The notes: generated by a model from the letters alone, not told the origin. A DNA stretch of 64,000 nt from Sipunculus nudus (GCA_026874595.1 CM049318.1:5967741-6031740); one strand, 5' to 3'; positions 11,966 through 22,887 are shown, numbered from the stretch's first letter. Program-made: numbers and translations.

Positions 11966-12546
11966 GGAAGGCCAAACGTATATGTTTCAGTGATTTCTTT
12001 TACATTCTGAGTAGGCCTTAGGGGAGAGGGGAAAATAAATATATGTTTCAGTGATTTCTTTTACATTCTGAGTAGGTTTAAACGCAAGAATTCAAATCCC
12101 TTTCAGGGGGAATATCGTACAAAATCAAATGTTGTGCTAACGATAGAAGAATTTACGTAAACTTGGATAGAAAAACTATGTATTCAGTTGACTTAACAAT
12201 TATTTGTGAACGAAAACACAGTTCAATAATATTTAAAGTTCCAATCCCGAAGCTTGCAATTGAGTTCGGATTCGGAGGGAATGGACTTCCTGACCTCCAC
12301 TCGATAGGAGAGCCGCCGGTGGCAGGTGATACATCGTAAACAGTTTACCCTTGTTGTGCACGGCCTGACATGATTAGGGAAAACCAAGGTCACACATGTA
12401 CATAGTGTTTTGCCGTATAATTACTAATAACACTGCTTAGTATGTTTTAAACACACTCGGTAAGAACAGACGCATCGAAGGGAAAGTGCAGAAGCGCCTT
12501 TCATATACATTCATATCAAGCAGGGGCTACAAACATTTATAAATGA

Positions 12547-13095
12547 CAGTACTTCTGGCCACTGCACATCGCAACCGCACAGCGGAACCACCCTATTTAA
12601 AATTGATCGAAGTTTGTTACGTCACATGAGTGCAAGGCTGAATCTTGTCAGTTGATCAGGAAGAAAGTGTCGTAAATGTTTGCACAGTGTATCCTGGATT
12701 TAGATATAACACACAAAATAATGCCAATTGTCGAAATAATCAGAAATAATAATATCAATTATATTTATAATAATAATTTTTATAGTAATAAAAATAACAG
12801 TAATAATAAAATATATGACAGTACTTCTACTTTTGTTTGGCCACTGCACATCGCCAAACAGCGGAACCTCCCTACTGAACAATTGATCGAAGCTTGTGAC
12901 GTCACATGAGAGCGAGGCAGAATCTTTTCAGTTGATCAGGAAGAAAGCGTCGTAAACGTTTACACAGTCTATCCTTGATTTAGATACAATACACATTATA
13001 ATGCCAATAGTAGAAATAATGAGAAATAATAATATAAATTTTATTAATAAAAATAATAATAATAACTATAGTAATAATAAAAGCAATGATTATAA
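12547..13095 (+). repeat. Two-copy tandem duplication carrying CRE-like sites
   Basis: About 280 bp is repeated head to tail. Each copy has 'cagtacttct', 'ggccactgcacatcgc', a cAMP-response-like site (TTACGTCA at 12617-12624; perfect TGACGTCA at 12897-12904), 'cagttgatcaggaagaaag' and an AAT-rich tail. The arrangement is promoter-like, but no transcript start can be proved. It lies 1.7-2.2 kb upstream of the unrecognised exon set at 14776. Confidence 0.7.
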
Positions 13096-13442
13096 AAAAA
13101 GAAAAGGTAAAAGCATACATAAAATAATAATGAAGAAACGGAAACAGAGGTGCAGGTAACAGAGTAAATGAAATAAAAAACTAAGTAATAAAGTAGATAA
13201 GCATTACGTGCCAGAAAAATATAGGAAAAATAAAGCTGGAAGAAAAATATTATGTGGTCAATATATGATAGTTTGGGTAGTTATAATCTAGAGATGTTAA
13301 TCTCTAATAATTTTAAAATGTTCCAAGTAACCCTCGTCTCGATTGAGTCCTTTTTGTATAGTTTTTTTTTATTTAAGGATTTCGATTCCCAATTTTGTCT
13401 TAACCTTGTGTCCATGAGATCTCATTTTTGTATGCGTTTATG

Positions 13443-13898
13443 TTCCGCATTGTGTCAAGGTTGAGAGAAGTTAATAGCGTGCCTATGGCCATTTATTCTC
13501 ATGGGTGGCAAGTTACAACTAGTGGTATTCAAATCAGTTTATTCTTAGGAGTTTTCTTCCGCATTGTGTCCAGGTTGAGAGACGTTAATAGCGTGCCTAT
13601 GGCCATTTATTTTCATGGGTGGCAAGTTACAACTAGTGGTATCCAAATCAGTTTATTCTTAGGAGTTTTCTTCCGCATTGTGTCCAGGTTTAGAGAAGTT
13701 AATAGCGTGCCTATGGCCATTTATTCTCATGGGTGGCAAGTTAGAACGAGTGGTATCCGAATCAGTTTATTACTAGGAGTTTTCTTCCGCATTGTGTCCA
13801 GGTTGAGAGACGTTAATAGCGTGCCTAAGGCCATTTATTCTCATGGCTGGCAAGTTACAACTAGTGGTATTCGAATAAATTTATTCATATGAGTTATC
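13443..13898 (+). repeat. Four 114 bp tandem repeats (38 codons each)
   Basis: Repeat starts are at 13443, 13557, 13671 and 13785, exactly 114 bp apart with few differences. As 114 is a multiple of three, the frame stays open through all four copies and gives a repeating peptide with the core RIVSRLREVNSVPMAIYSHG. A satellite that happens to lack stops would look the same, and the frame begins and ends with no splice sites I trust. I annotate it as a tandem repeat, not a gene. Confidence 0.9.
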
Positions 13899-14199
13899 TT
13901 AAATTTTTATGTGGGATATTCGTGGCCTTGTTTTTTTTGTTTATCTTTCTTACGTTATATCGTTTGTATCCCATGCCGATGAATGCCTTTTTTACTTTAC
14001 GTTTGTTCCGAGCAAATCCAATTGTACCGTAGAACGACTGTAAATGATAGATTTGCCGGCATGAGGCGGATGAGAGTTTGCTGGATTGATATAGTTGTGG
14101 CTATCGGTAAAGTGAAGTTTAGCTACTTCGGTCGGCTAGCTTAAATCTTGGGTCCAGAAAATGAATAGTTTCGGTAGAATAATAAAGTTATAAAATTTA

Positions 14200-14760
14200 C
14201 ATTAGGGTGGTGACTATTGAGCTTATTGTGAAATTCTAACAGTTTATTCTCGCCGTATTGCCAAAATTCGGAAACGTTCCTTATTTATACATATGGAAGA
14301 CCAGTCATTTTTAAGCTGTGATTAAATTATGTTTATAGACTGTGGCTGCAGAAGCGAAACGTTTCCATTAGCCCAAGATCTAACACCAGCACATTAGAGC
14401 AGATTATACGCCTTATAAATGTTTGATTGTTACAGCAGAATATTTGTCTACACATATAACAAATAGGGGTGAATTTAAAAAACCACGTCGCTGGCTTGTT
14501 TGCAGAAGTTGGCTTAACTACTCTTAACACGAATCAGAATGCATGCAAACACCACAATTACTTTATTGCTGCGCAATTGTAAGGTTAAATGGGTAATTTT
14601 AATTGTTTTGGGTTAAGAATAGATATTGTAAACAGTCATGTCATTGTTGAACAGACACTTGTCTGATTTAAAAAAAAATAAATAAATGTATTGGTTATGG
14701 AAGAATAAAAAACCAGATTATTTGTTCATTATTTATGTAAATATAATTTAGTTTTGACTA
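14200..14760 (+). repeat. Upstream part of the duplicated unrecognised-exon block
   Basis: This stretch resembles 54780-55250 and, more weakly, 45720-46110. Shared words include 'gactgtggctgcagaagcgaaac' with 'gactgtggctataagcacgaaac', 'catattagagcaga' and 'ccacgtcgctggcttgtt'. In two of the three copies it leads into the exon A homology, so it is probably the intron or 5' flank duplicated with that exon. Confidence 0.6.
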
Positions 14761-14775
14761 TTTCAGTGGATGTAG

Positions 14776-14924
14776 TGGCTAATGTTGCCCATACTACATG
14801 GACCTGCACATACTACATTTGTAAGTACACCTTCTGACGAGGATGCGGCCACTGGCTGTGCTAAACATGTTCTTGTGGGTATTGCTGGTGTTCACAAGGT
14901 GCCATGGAAGTTACCAAATACCGC
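14776..14924 (+). CDS. Unrecognised gene fragment, exon A
   Basis: The frame is open from 14776 to a GC|GTAAGC donor and exits in phase 2. It encodes a stretch with the words STPSDEDAATGCAKHVLVGI and PWKLPN. Copies at 4588-4719 and 55293-55447 are similar, with the donor conserved in place. The best acceptor (CTATTTCAG, ending 14766) would include an in-frame TAG at 14773. A weaker one (GATGTAG, ending 14775) avoids it, and an ATG at 14782 could also start here. Neither a family nor a function is recognised. Confidence 0.45.
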
Positions 14925-15113
14925 GTAAGCATAGACACGCATTACATTATATATTTACCCTTATACCAAGCATACTTAGATTATTTATGACTTCCTATTA
15001 AAGTATTTGTCACAAAAATATTTTTGAAAGCAAATGGTTTCCTGCTATTTCTTATTATTGTCTTAGTAAAAATAGTGAATTAATTCCAACGATCAATGAA
15101 GATGGTATCACAG

Positions 15114-15269
15114 GCCTAATTTAAAAGGACATTTCGAAGTGTTCTTTGTAGTGGACTGTTGGTGTGAAAGACAAGACAACACGACAGTGTGTAAGAAATT
15201 CGGTGTGGCTTTTCAGGTTAACCTAACAAAAGACAACGGAACGTGTTTTTTCCCTACATTTTCAAATCA
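15114..15269 (+). CDS. Unrecognised gene fragment, exon B
   Basis: This 156 bp exon follows TATCACAG and ends at a perfect GTAAGT donor. It enters in phase 2, matching exon A, and leaves in phase 2. It has cysteine-bearing words FEVFFVVDCWCER, TTVCKKFGVAF and NGTCFFP and two NxT sites (DNTT, DNGT), which suggests a secreted or extracellular protein. No domain is recognised. It would join exon A in frame with an Ala codon across the splice. No second copy is seen in the window, so the other fragments have lost or never had it. Confidence 0.5.
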
Positions 15270-15472
15270 GTAAGTGCCGTAAAGAAAAAATCGCTTATCA
15301 TGGTATGCTTTAGTTTACTGTTTTGAGCTGCTTGGTTAAACCCTGATATTACCCTATTTACGACATAAAACGACCATAAATTTAGTGTAACAATATTTTT
15401 CTTCATTATTTAACCAATAAAACACAACCCTTGGAATGAGTCTTCTATTATGACTTGTATCGTGACTCGCAG

Positions 15473-15627
15473 GCCCCTATGAGTTTATTAAAAAGCCTGA
15501 ATGTCATGTTTTCATGGCTACAAGAACTACTAAGAAGATTAACAAAACCTTTTCAAAGTCACAGAAATAATCGGTGTCCGTATTCCCAGGAAACACAATC
15601 GATGTTCAGGGTTGCCACTGTAACTAG
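15473..15627 (+). pseudogene. Unrecognised gene fragment, possible exon C (broken)
   Basis: After an acceptor-like GACTCGCAG the frame beginning at 15475 reads as protein-like sequence (YEFIKKPECHVFMATRTTKK), stops at TAA 15568-15570, then continues in the same frame for 18 residues ending CHCN and TAG (15625-15627). The phase needed (one base) does not match the two bases left by exon B. Either an exon is missing between them or this copy is broken. The cysteine style fits exons A and B. Confidence 0.35.
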
Positions 15628-15659
15628 AGAGGTGTACATGTAAAGTTCATGAGAAAACA

Positions 15660-15960
15660 TGTTTTTTATAGTTCAGCTGACTATACGTCAACAGAGCTAT
15701 AGCGATGGTCCTTTGTCCGTCGGCTATCCGTCCGTCTGTCCGTTAAACTGGCACGTTTTGAAACGGTAAGACCTACGAATTCGAAATTCTGCATACAGTA
15801 AGATGTCCCCAATACCTCCTACCATAACGGAATTTTGGTCAATAAGACTTCGTTCCTTCCAGACATTAAAGAAAAACCTCAATTATCTGTTAAAACCCAT
15901 TGTCACAATTCAAGACTGCCTAATATCAAATCTGTTTTTGATTATATTTAATATAAATAT
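15660..15960 (+). repeat. Dispersed 'GCTATAGCGATGATCC' repeat, copy 1
   Basis: This block shares 'gagctatagcgatggtcctttgtccgtc', 'ggcacgttttgaaacggtaagac' and 'catacagtaagat' with copies at 31070-31340 and 33855-34110. All three are plus strand and run about 250-280 bp. It is a mobile family without coding capacity. Confidence 0.7.
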
Positions 15961-15999
15961 TCCACTATATATTTATTATGAACATATCTAAAATTAGGT

Positions 16000-18232
16000 C
16001 TGTATTATGTAATTTGTTAAAGAAATGGGCCCTTACATAAGGCACTTTGTAAACAATCAGGAAATATATATACTCACCTCACATGAGAAAAGTTTAAGCT
16101 GGAGACTTTTTATAGGGATGTAACTTAATTTCATCAAGATTCAATTGTATACCGAAAATGAGATCTGAATTTTGGAAATTTAATGAGTTATTCTTATAAG
16201 TAAAAAATCAGTACCTTTAATTTTGCCAAACTTTAGCCATGGCACTCTTTTTTTCCTGTAAGTACTGTTGATTAACTTTCATATCATGCACACATAAGGA
16301 TTTCAGATTCTAAATTTACTTTGAAAGGAATTGGCAGAAAATGTTAGCTTTCATTTAAGTTTGTATGAGCCCATGCCATACTTACACCGGGGCTATACTG
16401 AAGCCCCTCTCTTGTCATCTGTATGTCACCCTTGTTGACCTCTCAGGTTAATTATACCCTCCTCTTTACCTTGTTTTCACCAACAACAAAACAATAATCA
16501 ATAATTAAATTTATTTGTATTGGTATATAATAAAAACTTTAAGAACAATTGATGGAATAGGAATTTTGATAGAAAACGAGTAACAGAGAATATCCTTGCA
16601 ATTACTGATGTTGTGTGGATCTTGTATGGATGGCCCCAGATGTATTTCAAATGACACCATGTGGTCATCTCTCGGTATTTTTCTTTTCAATTTTAATAAT
16701 GAAAAACAAATAATTTAATAAAATTGTTCTTTACTTTTAGGGATTATATGAAGCAAATTTATGACAGACAAGGATGTCGTTGATTATATTAAATTAATCT
16801 AACTTCCTAGGTCTTTTCCAAGTGTTTCAGTTCGTTGATTTATATTTATTGCAAAAATAAAAATGAATAAAATATTACTCAGACAAGAACTCATTAAAGA
16901 TGTCAATATGTTTGATTATTTGCATTAAGACTATTGGCTTGGTCACATGATACTATATAAGTTATCAACATTTATATTACTGATTCCTTTATTTCAGTTA
17001 AAGAGTTTAACTTACCCATCTCCAGTTTGCTTTTTGTAAAATTTATTTGGTTATTTTTTACACGTGTATTAGTTTCATAGCTGAGATTACTTTTCATTTT
17101 TATTCTGATAAATGTATTGAAAAAAAATATTCATATGTTATCATACCTTAGACAAGATCTCATTATTATGTCTATAATGTTAATAATTGTCGTAAGACTC
17201 TTTCTATGTTAAGTGTGTTGATTGATGTAAAAGTATTTAAAAGTGAATATATTAATTTATTTTTTTAATATAAATTAAAGCCAAGAAACCAGGTACTAAT
17301 GAACTTTATCTAAATTTGTAAAATTTGTATATCCTGGATTCTCAACAATTTTGTTTGACTGGAACTGAATATATATTCGTGAGATAAAATTTATATGATT
17401 AAACTGACAAAATGGTGTATACTTTCAGCATCAGGCCAAGCCAAAACTTGTGTGACAATAGCACTCCATTTCCAAATGTAAATAATATAAATGACATCAA
17501 TCCCCTTCCCTATATCCCAAGATTTCATCCTAATCTTACATGAGATAAACACCATCATCCCATAATACAGCTGATATTACCACACAAAACTAGCATATGT
17601 CTACCCCCTCTTCCTAATCATATTTTGTTATCAAATATAACAGCTGAGCGCCGTGACCCATGCTTCCCTTATTTTTCATATCGGTACATATCATTCATAT
17701 CCTGTTTATCAGCTTCTGATGAAATCTTGGTTATACTTTTGGACTAATGTAAAAGTGCAGAAAACCAGATTTTTGAAAAGGTCGTTAGGATACAAGATAC
17801 ACATATTTTCTATAATGTCAATCTTTAACTTTTCAACTTTGACTTTTAGTTCAACGATGGGACCTCTTATTTCTTATTTTTTTTTTTATTTTTGCGATAA
17901 TTCCCCATTCGGAAATATTGCGAATTTGAAACCCTTGCGAACAAAAAGGCAAACACAGTATGCTGACGCTATGTTTACAGGCACTGGAACAGCGATGAGT
18001 ATTGATGAGTATTCATAGCTGTATAAATTTTGTGGTCAAAACTTAATCTGACACAGCTGGTTTCGTAACCGATTAAAACAAAATGAATAAATATTCGGAC
18101 AGTTATATTCAAGACATAAAACACTAATTAGAGCTGTGGTTATACCAGCATCCTATATAACATGTATATTATGTATATATGATTATATTATTATTATTTT
18201 TATTATTATTATCATCATCATTAATATCATAG
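16000..18232. other. Intron before CUB3, no gene recognised
   Basis: Strongly AT-rich. The longest open frame (17653-18018) has no domain, signal or splice support. The last bases form a TTA/ATC-rich tract that serves as the polypyrimidine region of the CUB3 acceptor. Confidence 0.5.
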
Positions 18233-18366
18233 TTTGTGGGGACATCAAATCGCCAGTTATAATAAGAGGGAATCAAACAGGAGGTCTCATTGCGTCTCCT
18301 GGTTATCCTAACGATTACAGCAGGAAGCTAGAATGCTACTGGGTCTTGGTAGCAAATACAACCGAA
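18233..18366 (+). CDS. CUB3, first-half exon
   Basis: The 134 bp exon lies between ATATCATAG and GTACGTTT. It codes for CGDIKSPVIIRG, the canonical GLIASPGYPNDY turn and LECYWVL. This is the most typical CUB opening in the window and the start of the six-domain module. Its near twin is CUB9 at 58557-58690 (shared GLIASPGYPN and ECYW). Confidence 0.93.
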
Positions 18367-18532
18367 GTACGTTTTTGTATTGCTTTCTTAAAGACTTCGA
18401 TTTTGACGGCCATCCGTTAATTTTACATTTTTAAAAATGTAATTATGACTGCGAATTATAATTAAATGGCAATACATATTGAAGGTTAAGTTACGAATTT
18501 GACATATAAATGATATATATGATAATGAAATG

Positions 18533-18534
<2 letters not shown>

Positions 18535-18593
<59 letters not shown>
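18535..18593. repeat. (TA)n microsatellite
   Basis: Lies inside the phase-0 intron of CUB3. Confidence 0.97.
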
Positions 18594-18596
<3 letters not shown>

Positions 18597-18668
18597 AAAT
18601 GCTAAATCGATAGAGAATGAACGAAATTTCAAATTACTTTAAACAGGTTTTATAATTTATATCAAAAG

Positions 18669-18918
18669 GTTATACAAATCATTCTGCTTGACCTCCACAC
18701 GGAATCATATGACAAACTGCGAGTCTTTGGTGAAATGGAAGGTGATAAAAGTTATTCTGGGCAATTAATGGCGGCAGAACATTTAAGATCAAATGGTCGC
18801 GTCTTGGTTATACAATTTACATCTGACGAATCAGTGGAAATGAGAGGGTTTTTGTTGAGGTGGTTCTATTTATCAAGGGATCGGACATCTTCCAAGATGA
18901 TAAATTCATCAAATGAAG
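18669..18918 (+). CDS. CUB3, second-half exon
   Basis: The exon starts after ATCAAAAG and ends before GTAGCCAA in phase 1. It encodes LDLHTESYDKLRVFG, then FTSDESVEMRGFLLRWFYLS. The YD and SDES aspartates are kept, so a calcium site is plausible. The acceptor has a poor pyrimidine tract, and the CUB9 copy has the same weak AAAG|G acceptor, which supports the placement. A Ser/Thr/Asn-rich linker follows the domain. Confidence 0.92.
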
Positions 18919-19206
18919 GTAGCCAAAATTCAGACTTTACAGACGAACGATATTGAGATGAATTATCGATGATAAACAAAATTAAAAAAATCACGCATTA
19001 TAATATAAATTACATTGAAGTATTTTTTCATCATATATATGTTCCGTAATTCGGTAATTGGCTTTTGTAAACTTGTATATGTTAAAATAAAATAATAAAG
19101 AATGAAGTTCAGTCTTTCCTTTCAAAAGTGTATTCTTTCGCATCTTTCAACGGCACATGTTCAGTTAAGCGTCTCTAAATTTGTATTTTATGATATTACA
19201 CAGCAG

Positions 19207-19340
19207 CATGTGAAGGGAGCAGATTGAAAATCATCAGTAGTGGTCCATCCAAGGAAGGCTTCATTACATCGCCCAGATATCCCAAGAAATATCTAACAAG
19301 ACTCTCATGTTTGTGGTGTATTGTTGCAGAAGAGAATGAG
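19207..19340 (+). CDS. CUB4, first-half exon with a GC donor
   Basis: The exon follows ACACAGCAG and codes for ACEGSRLKI, then GFITSPRYPKKY and LSCLWCIV, with an additional cysteine next to C2. By length and phase it must end at GAATGAG|GCAATA, a GC rather than GT donor. The CUB10 copy has the same feature (AATAAG|GCAAAC). GC donors are a known minor class of U2 introns, and sharing it between copies argues it is real. No GT donor is available in phase nearby. Confidence 0.85.
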
Positions 19341-19703
19341 GCAATAACAATTACGATTACTTGTATAAGTTACCAATATATATTTGCAACATAGTCACAG
19401 AACGATCGGTGTTGATTTTTTAATGATTATATCTGTATGATTATTGATAATGGAAATTAGAATCATAAGATTTCATTTGAAATACGATATTTGTACACAG
19501 TTTACGTTTACTCTGTAACTATTTGACCTCGCTTTCAAATGTATGAATAAAGGGAAGACATTCATCTGAAGCATCATATAAGAACTCTTCCTGCACGGTC
19601 TTTAAACTAATGTTAATAAAAATAATTAATAATAATAAAATAATAATAAATGAATGAATAATATCAACATTTCATCATTTACCCTTCCTTTTTGTTTTAT
19701 GAG

Positions 19704-19956
19704 ATAATCGAGCTGATCCTTCTTGATTTTCCTCTCGATTCTTATACATCTGTAACTATCATCGGAAGTTCACAAGACGTAACAACATATACCGGTTATC
19801 AGAAAGGAGAGAGACATCTACGGTCAAGGTCTGTTGTGCTTGTGAAATTCAACACAGGATATATTTGGAGAGAGGATGGTTTTCGACTTAAGTTTTCCTT
19901 GAAGTATCCGGAGCCGACCGCCTCAGCTCCACCTGTACTAGCTGTTTCAAGGTCAG
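19704..19956 (+). CDS. CUB4, second-half exon
   Basis: The exon follows GTTTTATGAG and ends before GTATGTCA in phase 1. It codes for IIELILLDFPLDSYTSVTII, TGYQKGERHLRSRSVVLVKF and DGFRLKFSLKYP, then a Pro/Ala/Ser-rich linker. The DG of the usual YDG-type turn is replaced by GSSQ and there is no SDxS, so the calcium site is lost. The acceptor is a short, unusual TTTTATGAG. Confidence 0.9.
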
Positions 19957-20240
19957 GTATGTCATCAAACACTGTAAATGTTTTTTTTTACAAAACACTG
20001 GGACCGACAGCTTCGTATAAGAGAGGCCCATAGTTCCTACAATACAATCAACATTTACAAGTCTTATTATACAAGCAAAAATGGAGAGATCACAATTATG
20101 ATTAATTCAAATTTAAACAAAAAAAAAAAACAAACAAACCAAGAATAATTTTAATTAATAAATAAACTTAAACCAAGTAAGATTGTATCTTAAAACGAAG
20201 TATGAAACGAGAAGTTTTGAAATAACCAATTTGCAAATAC

Positions 20241-20252
20241 ATAATAATAAGA

Positions 20253-20287
<35 letters not shown>
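20241..20287. repeat. (AAT)n microsatellite
   Basis: Interrupted AAT/ATA trinucleotide run in the CUB4-CUB5 intron. Confidence 0.9.
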
Positions 20288-20288
<1 letters not shown>

Positions 20289-20464
20289 GTTATAAAGATA
20301 ATAATCTATAATCAGTAGACATCCTTAATTTTAATTTTACTTGCTGGTATAATATCATTTCTCATACCCAATCAAGCACTTGCACATCTAAAATTTGTGA
20401 AAAGTGATCTCTAATTAATTTAATTGACAAAGTCATTTGATATAACTTTAGTAAGCCTATCGGT

Positions 20465-20748
20465 GAGAACTGATTTTTTTTAGGACTGGTTGATAGGCCA
20501 GCGCTTATCCCGGTTTCGGTAGCGTGAAGTGACTTAAGAGTTAAACTCCTCCTGGATGGGACGCTAGTCCATCGCAGGTTACCTTCCCAGTATTTACTGG
20601 TACCCATTTCTACTGCTTGGTGGACAGAGGCACACTTTCGGTTGGGACCTTGCCTAAGGGTCTTGGCACGGTGGGGGTCTGACCGGGATTCGAACTCACG
20701 ACCTCTCGATCATGAGCCCGGCACCTTAACCTTACACCACCGCCCCCC
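20465..20748 (-). repeat. tRNA-derived SINE, nearly complete
   Basis: On the minus strand it begins with a tRNA-like head: A-box region GGTGGTGTAAGGTTAAGGTG, then a B-box GAGTTCGAATCCC, followed by a body containing GCGATGGACTAGCGTCCCAT. That layout (tRNA head plus conserved core) is typical of SINE families in molluscs and other animals. A poly(C) tract flanks the 5' end. It resembles metazoan core-domain SINEs, but which family is inference. Confidence 0.7.
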
Positions 20749-20759
20749 CCCCTGAGGAA

Positions 20760-21105
20760 GCTACAAGCAACACCCTGGTTTTGAGCCTCCAGAAAATCAG
20801 ACAGGGCACAGATCTTAACTGTTGGCCCTAGAAACTTCTTAATAATGTAAATGGATGTAAGTGTGTCTCCTTGGAAATCCAGAATAAGGTCAGTGTGACA
20901 TTAAATGTGCGAATTATAAGATATGATTTGAGCACGCTTCATGTTTGTACAAATCGCTTAAGTTGATCTTCTAATTTAAATAAGTTTCGTTGGAAACCCT
21001 CAATACGTCACTGTGCCCTTTATTCTGTAAGCTGTGTGAGAGAACATGAGCTGCGCACCCTATAAGTCAGAAAGACACAAAATTTAATTATGCAGCTAGG
21101 TAGTT
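20760..21105 (-). repeat. Roughly 150 bp repeat family, inverted copies
   Basis: Words such as 'acagggcacagatctta', 'gaaacttcttaa' and 'gtttcgttggaaaccct' are the reverse complement of the units at 9840-10870. The ERE-like core is imperfect (20887-20901). Confidence 0.65.
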
Positions 21106-21641
21106 CCTTGGAGAGGTAACCTATTTTGGTAAAATGCATGTTTTGCAGCACTCATGAAGTCAGTTTTCCCATTGTTCAGAGTTCCATAAATATTTGGCAC
21201 CAGATCATAATATCAATAATTAATGCATGTATGGATTGTATATTAACTCAGCTGAGCGTTTTGCCCCATGGGCCACTTAACTTTTATCCTAATGCGTCCA
21301 AGATTATTTATAGAATATTACCATATCATAATATAATTATATTTGCCTATTTTTCATAAATTAGTGTTATTTCCCTTACAAATCAACTTTTATTACATTA
21401 TTATTGTTCATTAAATGGATTACATTTAAATCATAAATTGATTTAATATTGATGTTTTATTATTATCAATTAATTCATAAAATGATTGTACTTTAAAATC
21501 TTAGTGTATCAGTCTTCAGTATTATATGGCTCCATGAAGTGCTACACGCAAACCTTATAACCTTCTTATACGGTTGGGAACTACGAACATCCCATGCTTA
21601 TTCTAACATAAGTAAAGTGAAGTAAGTCCGTCTGTTTTTAG

Positions 21642-21775
21642 AATGTGGTTCTCAGAACTCGCCAGTTATCATCAACGGGTCGACAGGACAAGGGTATCTA
21701 CATTCCCCGGGTTTTCCAAGCAATTACGTGAACGGACTTAATTGTTACTGGCTCTTGATTGCCCAAAGAGAAAAG
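21642..21775 (+). CDS. CUB5, first-half exon
   Basis: The exon lies between CTGTTTTTAG and GTACTTTT. It codes for ECGSQNSPVIING, YLHSPGFPSNY and LNCYWLLIA. All first-half features are canonical, including both cysteines. No second copy lies in the window because the downstream module is cut off before its CUB5. Confidence 0.93.
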
Positions 21776-21958
21776 GTACTTTTAGTGTTATCCTGAACAT
21801 TTTCGCATAATATGTTATGTGTCAAACTAGTTCATATATAAACAATCAAGTAATTGCGGCATTGCAGATTTTATTGACTGAATATGAATAGTATATTCGA
21901 AAATAATTACAGTCACACTGATCCAAAATGATCGAAAACGTTATCCCATATTTTTTAG

Positions 21959-22217
21959 ATAATCAAAGTCACCACACTTCTTCTGGACCTTGAAAAAGGT
22001 AACGATTTCTTGAGTTTCCATAAAGTCGATGGGACACTGATTCATCCATCCTCAATATATACCGGTAGAAGGAATACAACGAATCTGACATTCTCTGGAT
22101 CAGTTATGTACATAAACTTTGCCACAGATTTGATGATAGAGAAGAGAGGATTTCTTTTGAGATGGTCATTGGAACCCGCCCCACAGTCAACCACAACCAG
22201 TGGAGAAGAGCATTCTT
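21959..22217 (+). CDS. CUB5, second-half exon
   Basis: The exon follows CATATTTTTTAG and ends T|GTAAGA in phase 1. It codes for LLLDLEKGNDFLSFHKVDG, TTNLTFSGSVMYINF and RGFLLRWSLEP. The YD of the turn is ND here. A Thr/Ser-rich linker precedes the donor. The exon end, donor and following 20 or so bases are duplicated in the intron near 22350-22412, making a decoy donor. Confidence 0.92.
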
Positions 22218-22293
22218 GTAAGAAATCAATATATTATCCTGAAACAACGACGTTCCGTTTTAACCTGAAACTACTATCTGTAGCATTTTAAGT

Positions 22294-22294
<1 letters not shown>

Positions 22295-22345
<51 letters not shown>

Positions 22346-22433
22346 AATCACAGCTTTTCCAACACGTGGAGAGTCATATTCTTGTAAGAAATCCATTTTA
22401 TCCTAGATGTTGCACAATTATCTATGGCATATA

Positions 22434-22483
<50 letters not shown>

Positions 22484-22687
22484 TGATTGCTGAGCGAATC
22501 AACTGATATTCAACCGAATATCAACTGTAAACAACACACATCTGACCATTTTCTAATAAATAGTACATAAATAATATTTATGTAACTGTTAATCTGTGTA
22601 CACTGGCATTTCATGAAACAAAAACATTTCAGGCAATTGGCGTAATGACTGTGACCACCAGTTATTATGTGAAATGACTAAAGTGTC

Positions 22688-22732
<45 letters not shown>
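22295..22732. repeat. Three (TA)n arrays and a duplicated exon-end segment
   Basis: TA arrays at 22295-22342, 22438-22480 and 22692-22732 break up the CUB5-CUB6 intron. Between the first two, 22343-22412 repeats the end of the CUB5 exon and its donor context (CATTCTTGTAAGAAATC versus ATATTCTTGTAAGAAATC). TA-array slippage or template switching is a likely cause. Confidence 0.85.
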
Positions 22733-22735
<3 letters not shown>

Positions 22736-22768
22736 ACACCTGAATATGATATCCTGATTTATACTTAG

Positions 22769-22887
22769 CGTGTAGATCCATCAATTATCCAGCCATCATC
22801 GACGATACACGGACCTATGGAGTTCTGGACTTATATTTCAAACCGTACGGTTCATGCTATTCCTTGTTTATTGTTAAAAGGGACCAG
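22769..22887 (+). CDS. CUB6, first-half exon (divergent, short)
   Basis: This 119 bp exon is the shortest first half. It lies between TACTTAG and GTAAAAAA and codes for CRSINYPAIIDD, then LYFKPYGSCYSLFIV. Both cysteines are kept, but the SPGYP-type turn and the W/CxW motif are gone (CYS in place of CYW/CHW). Phase is intact, so it is under at least frame constraint. Confidence 0.87.

Noticed and set aside
17653-18018. 121-codon open frame before CUB3, ending in text like GTGTAMSIDEYS
   Set aside because: AT-driven composition, a poly(T) tract inside, no domain, no splice sites, and no counterpart before CUB9.
20640-20745. tRNA gene on the minus strand
   Set aside because: B-box and A-box resemblance is good but the body continues as a SINE core and the cloverleaf arms do not all pair.
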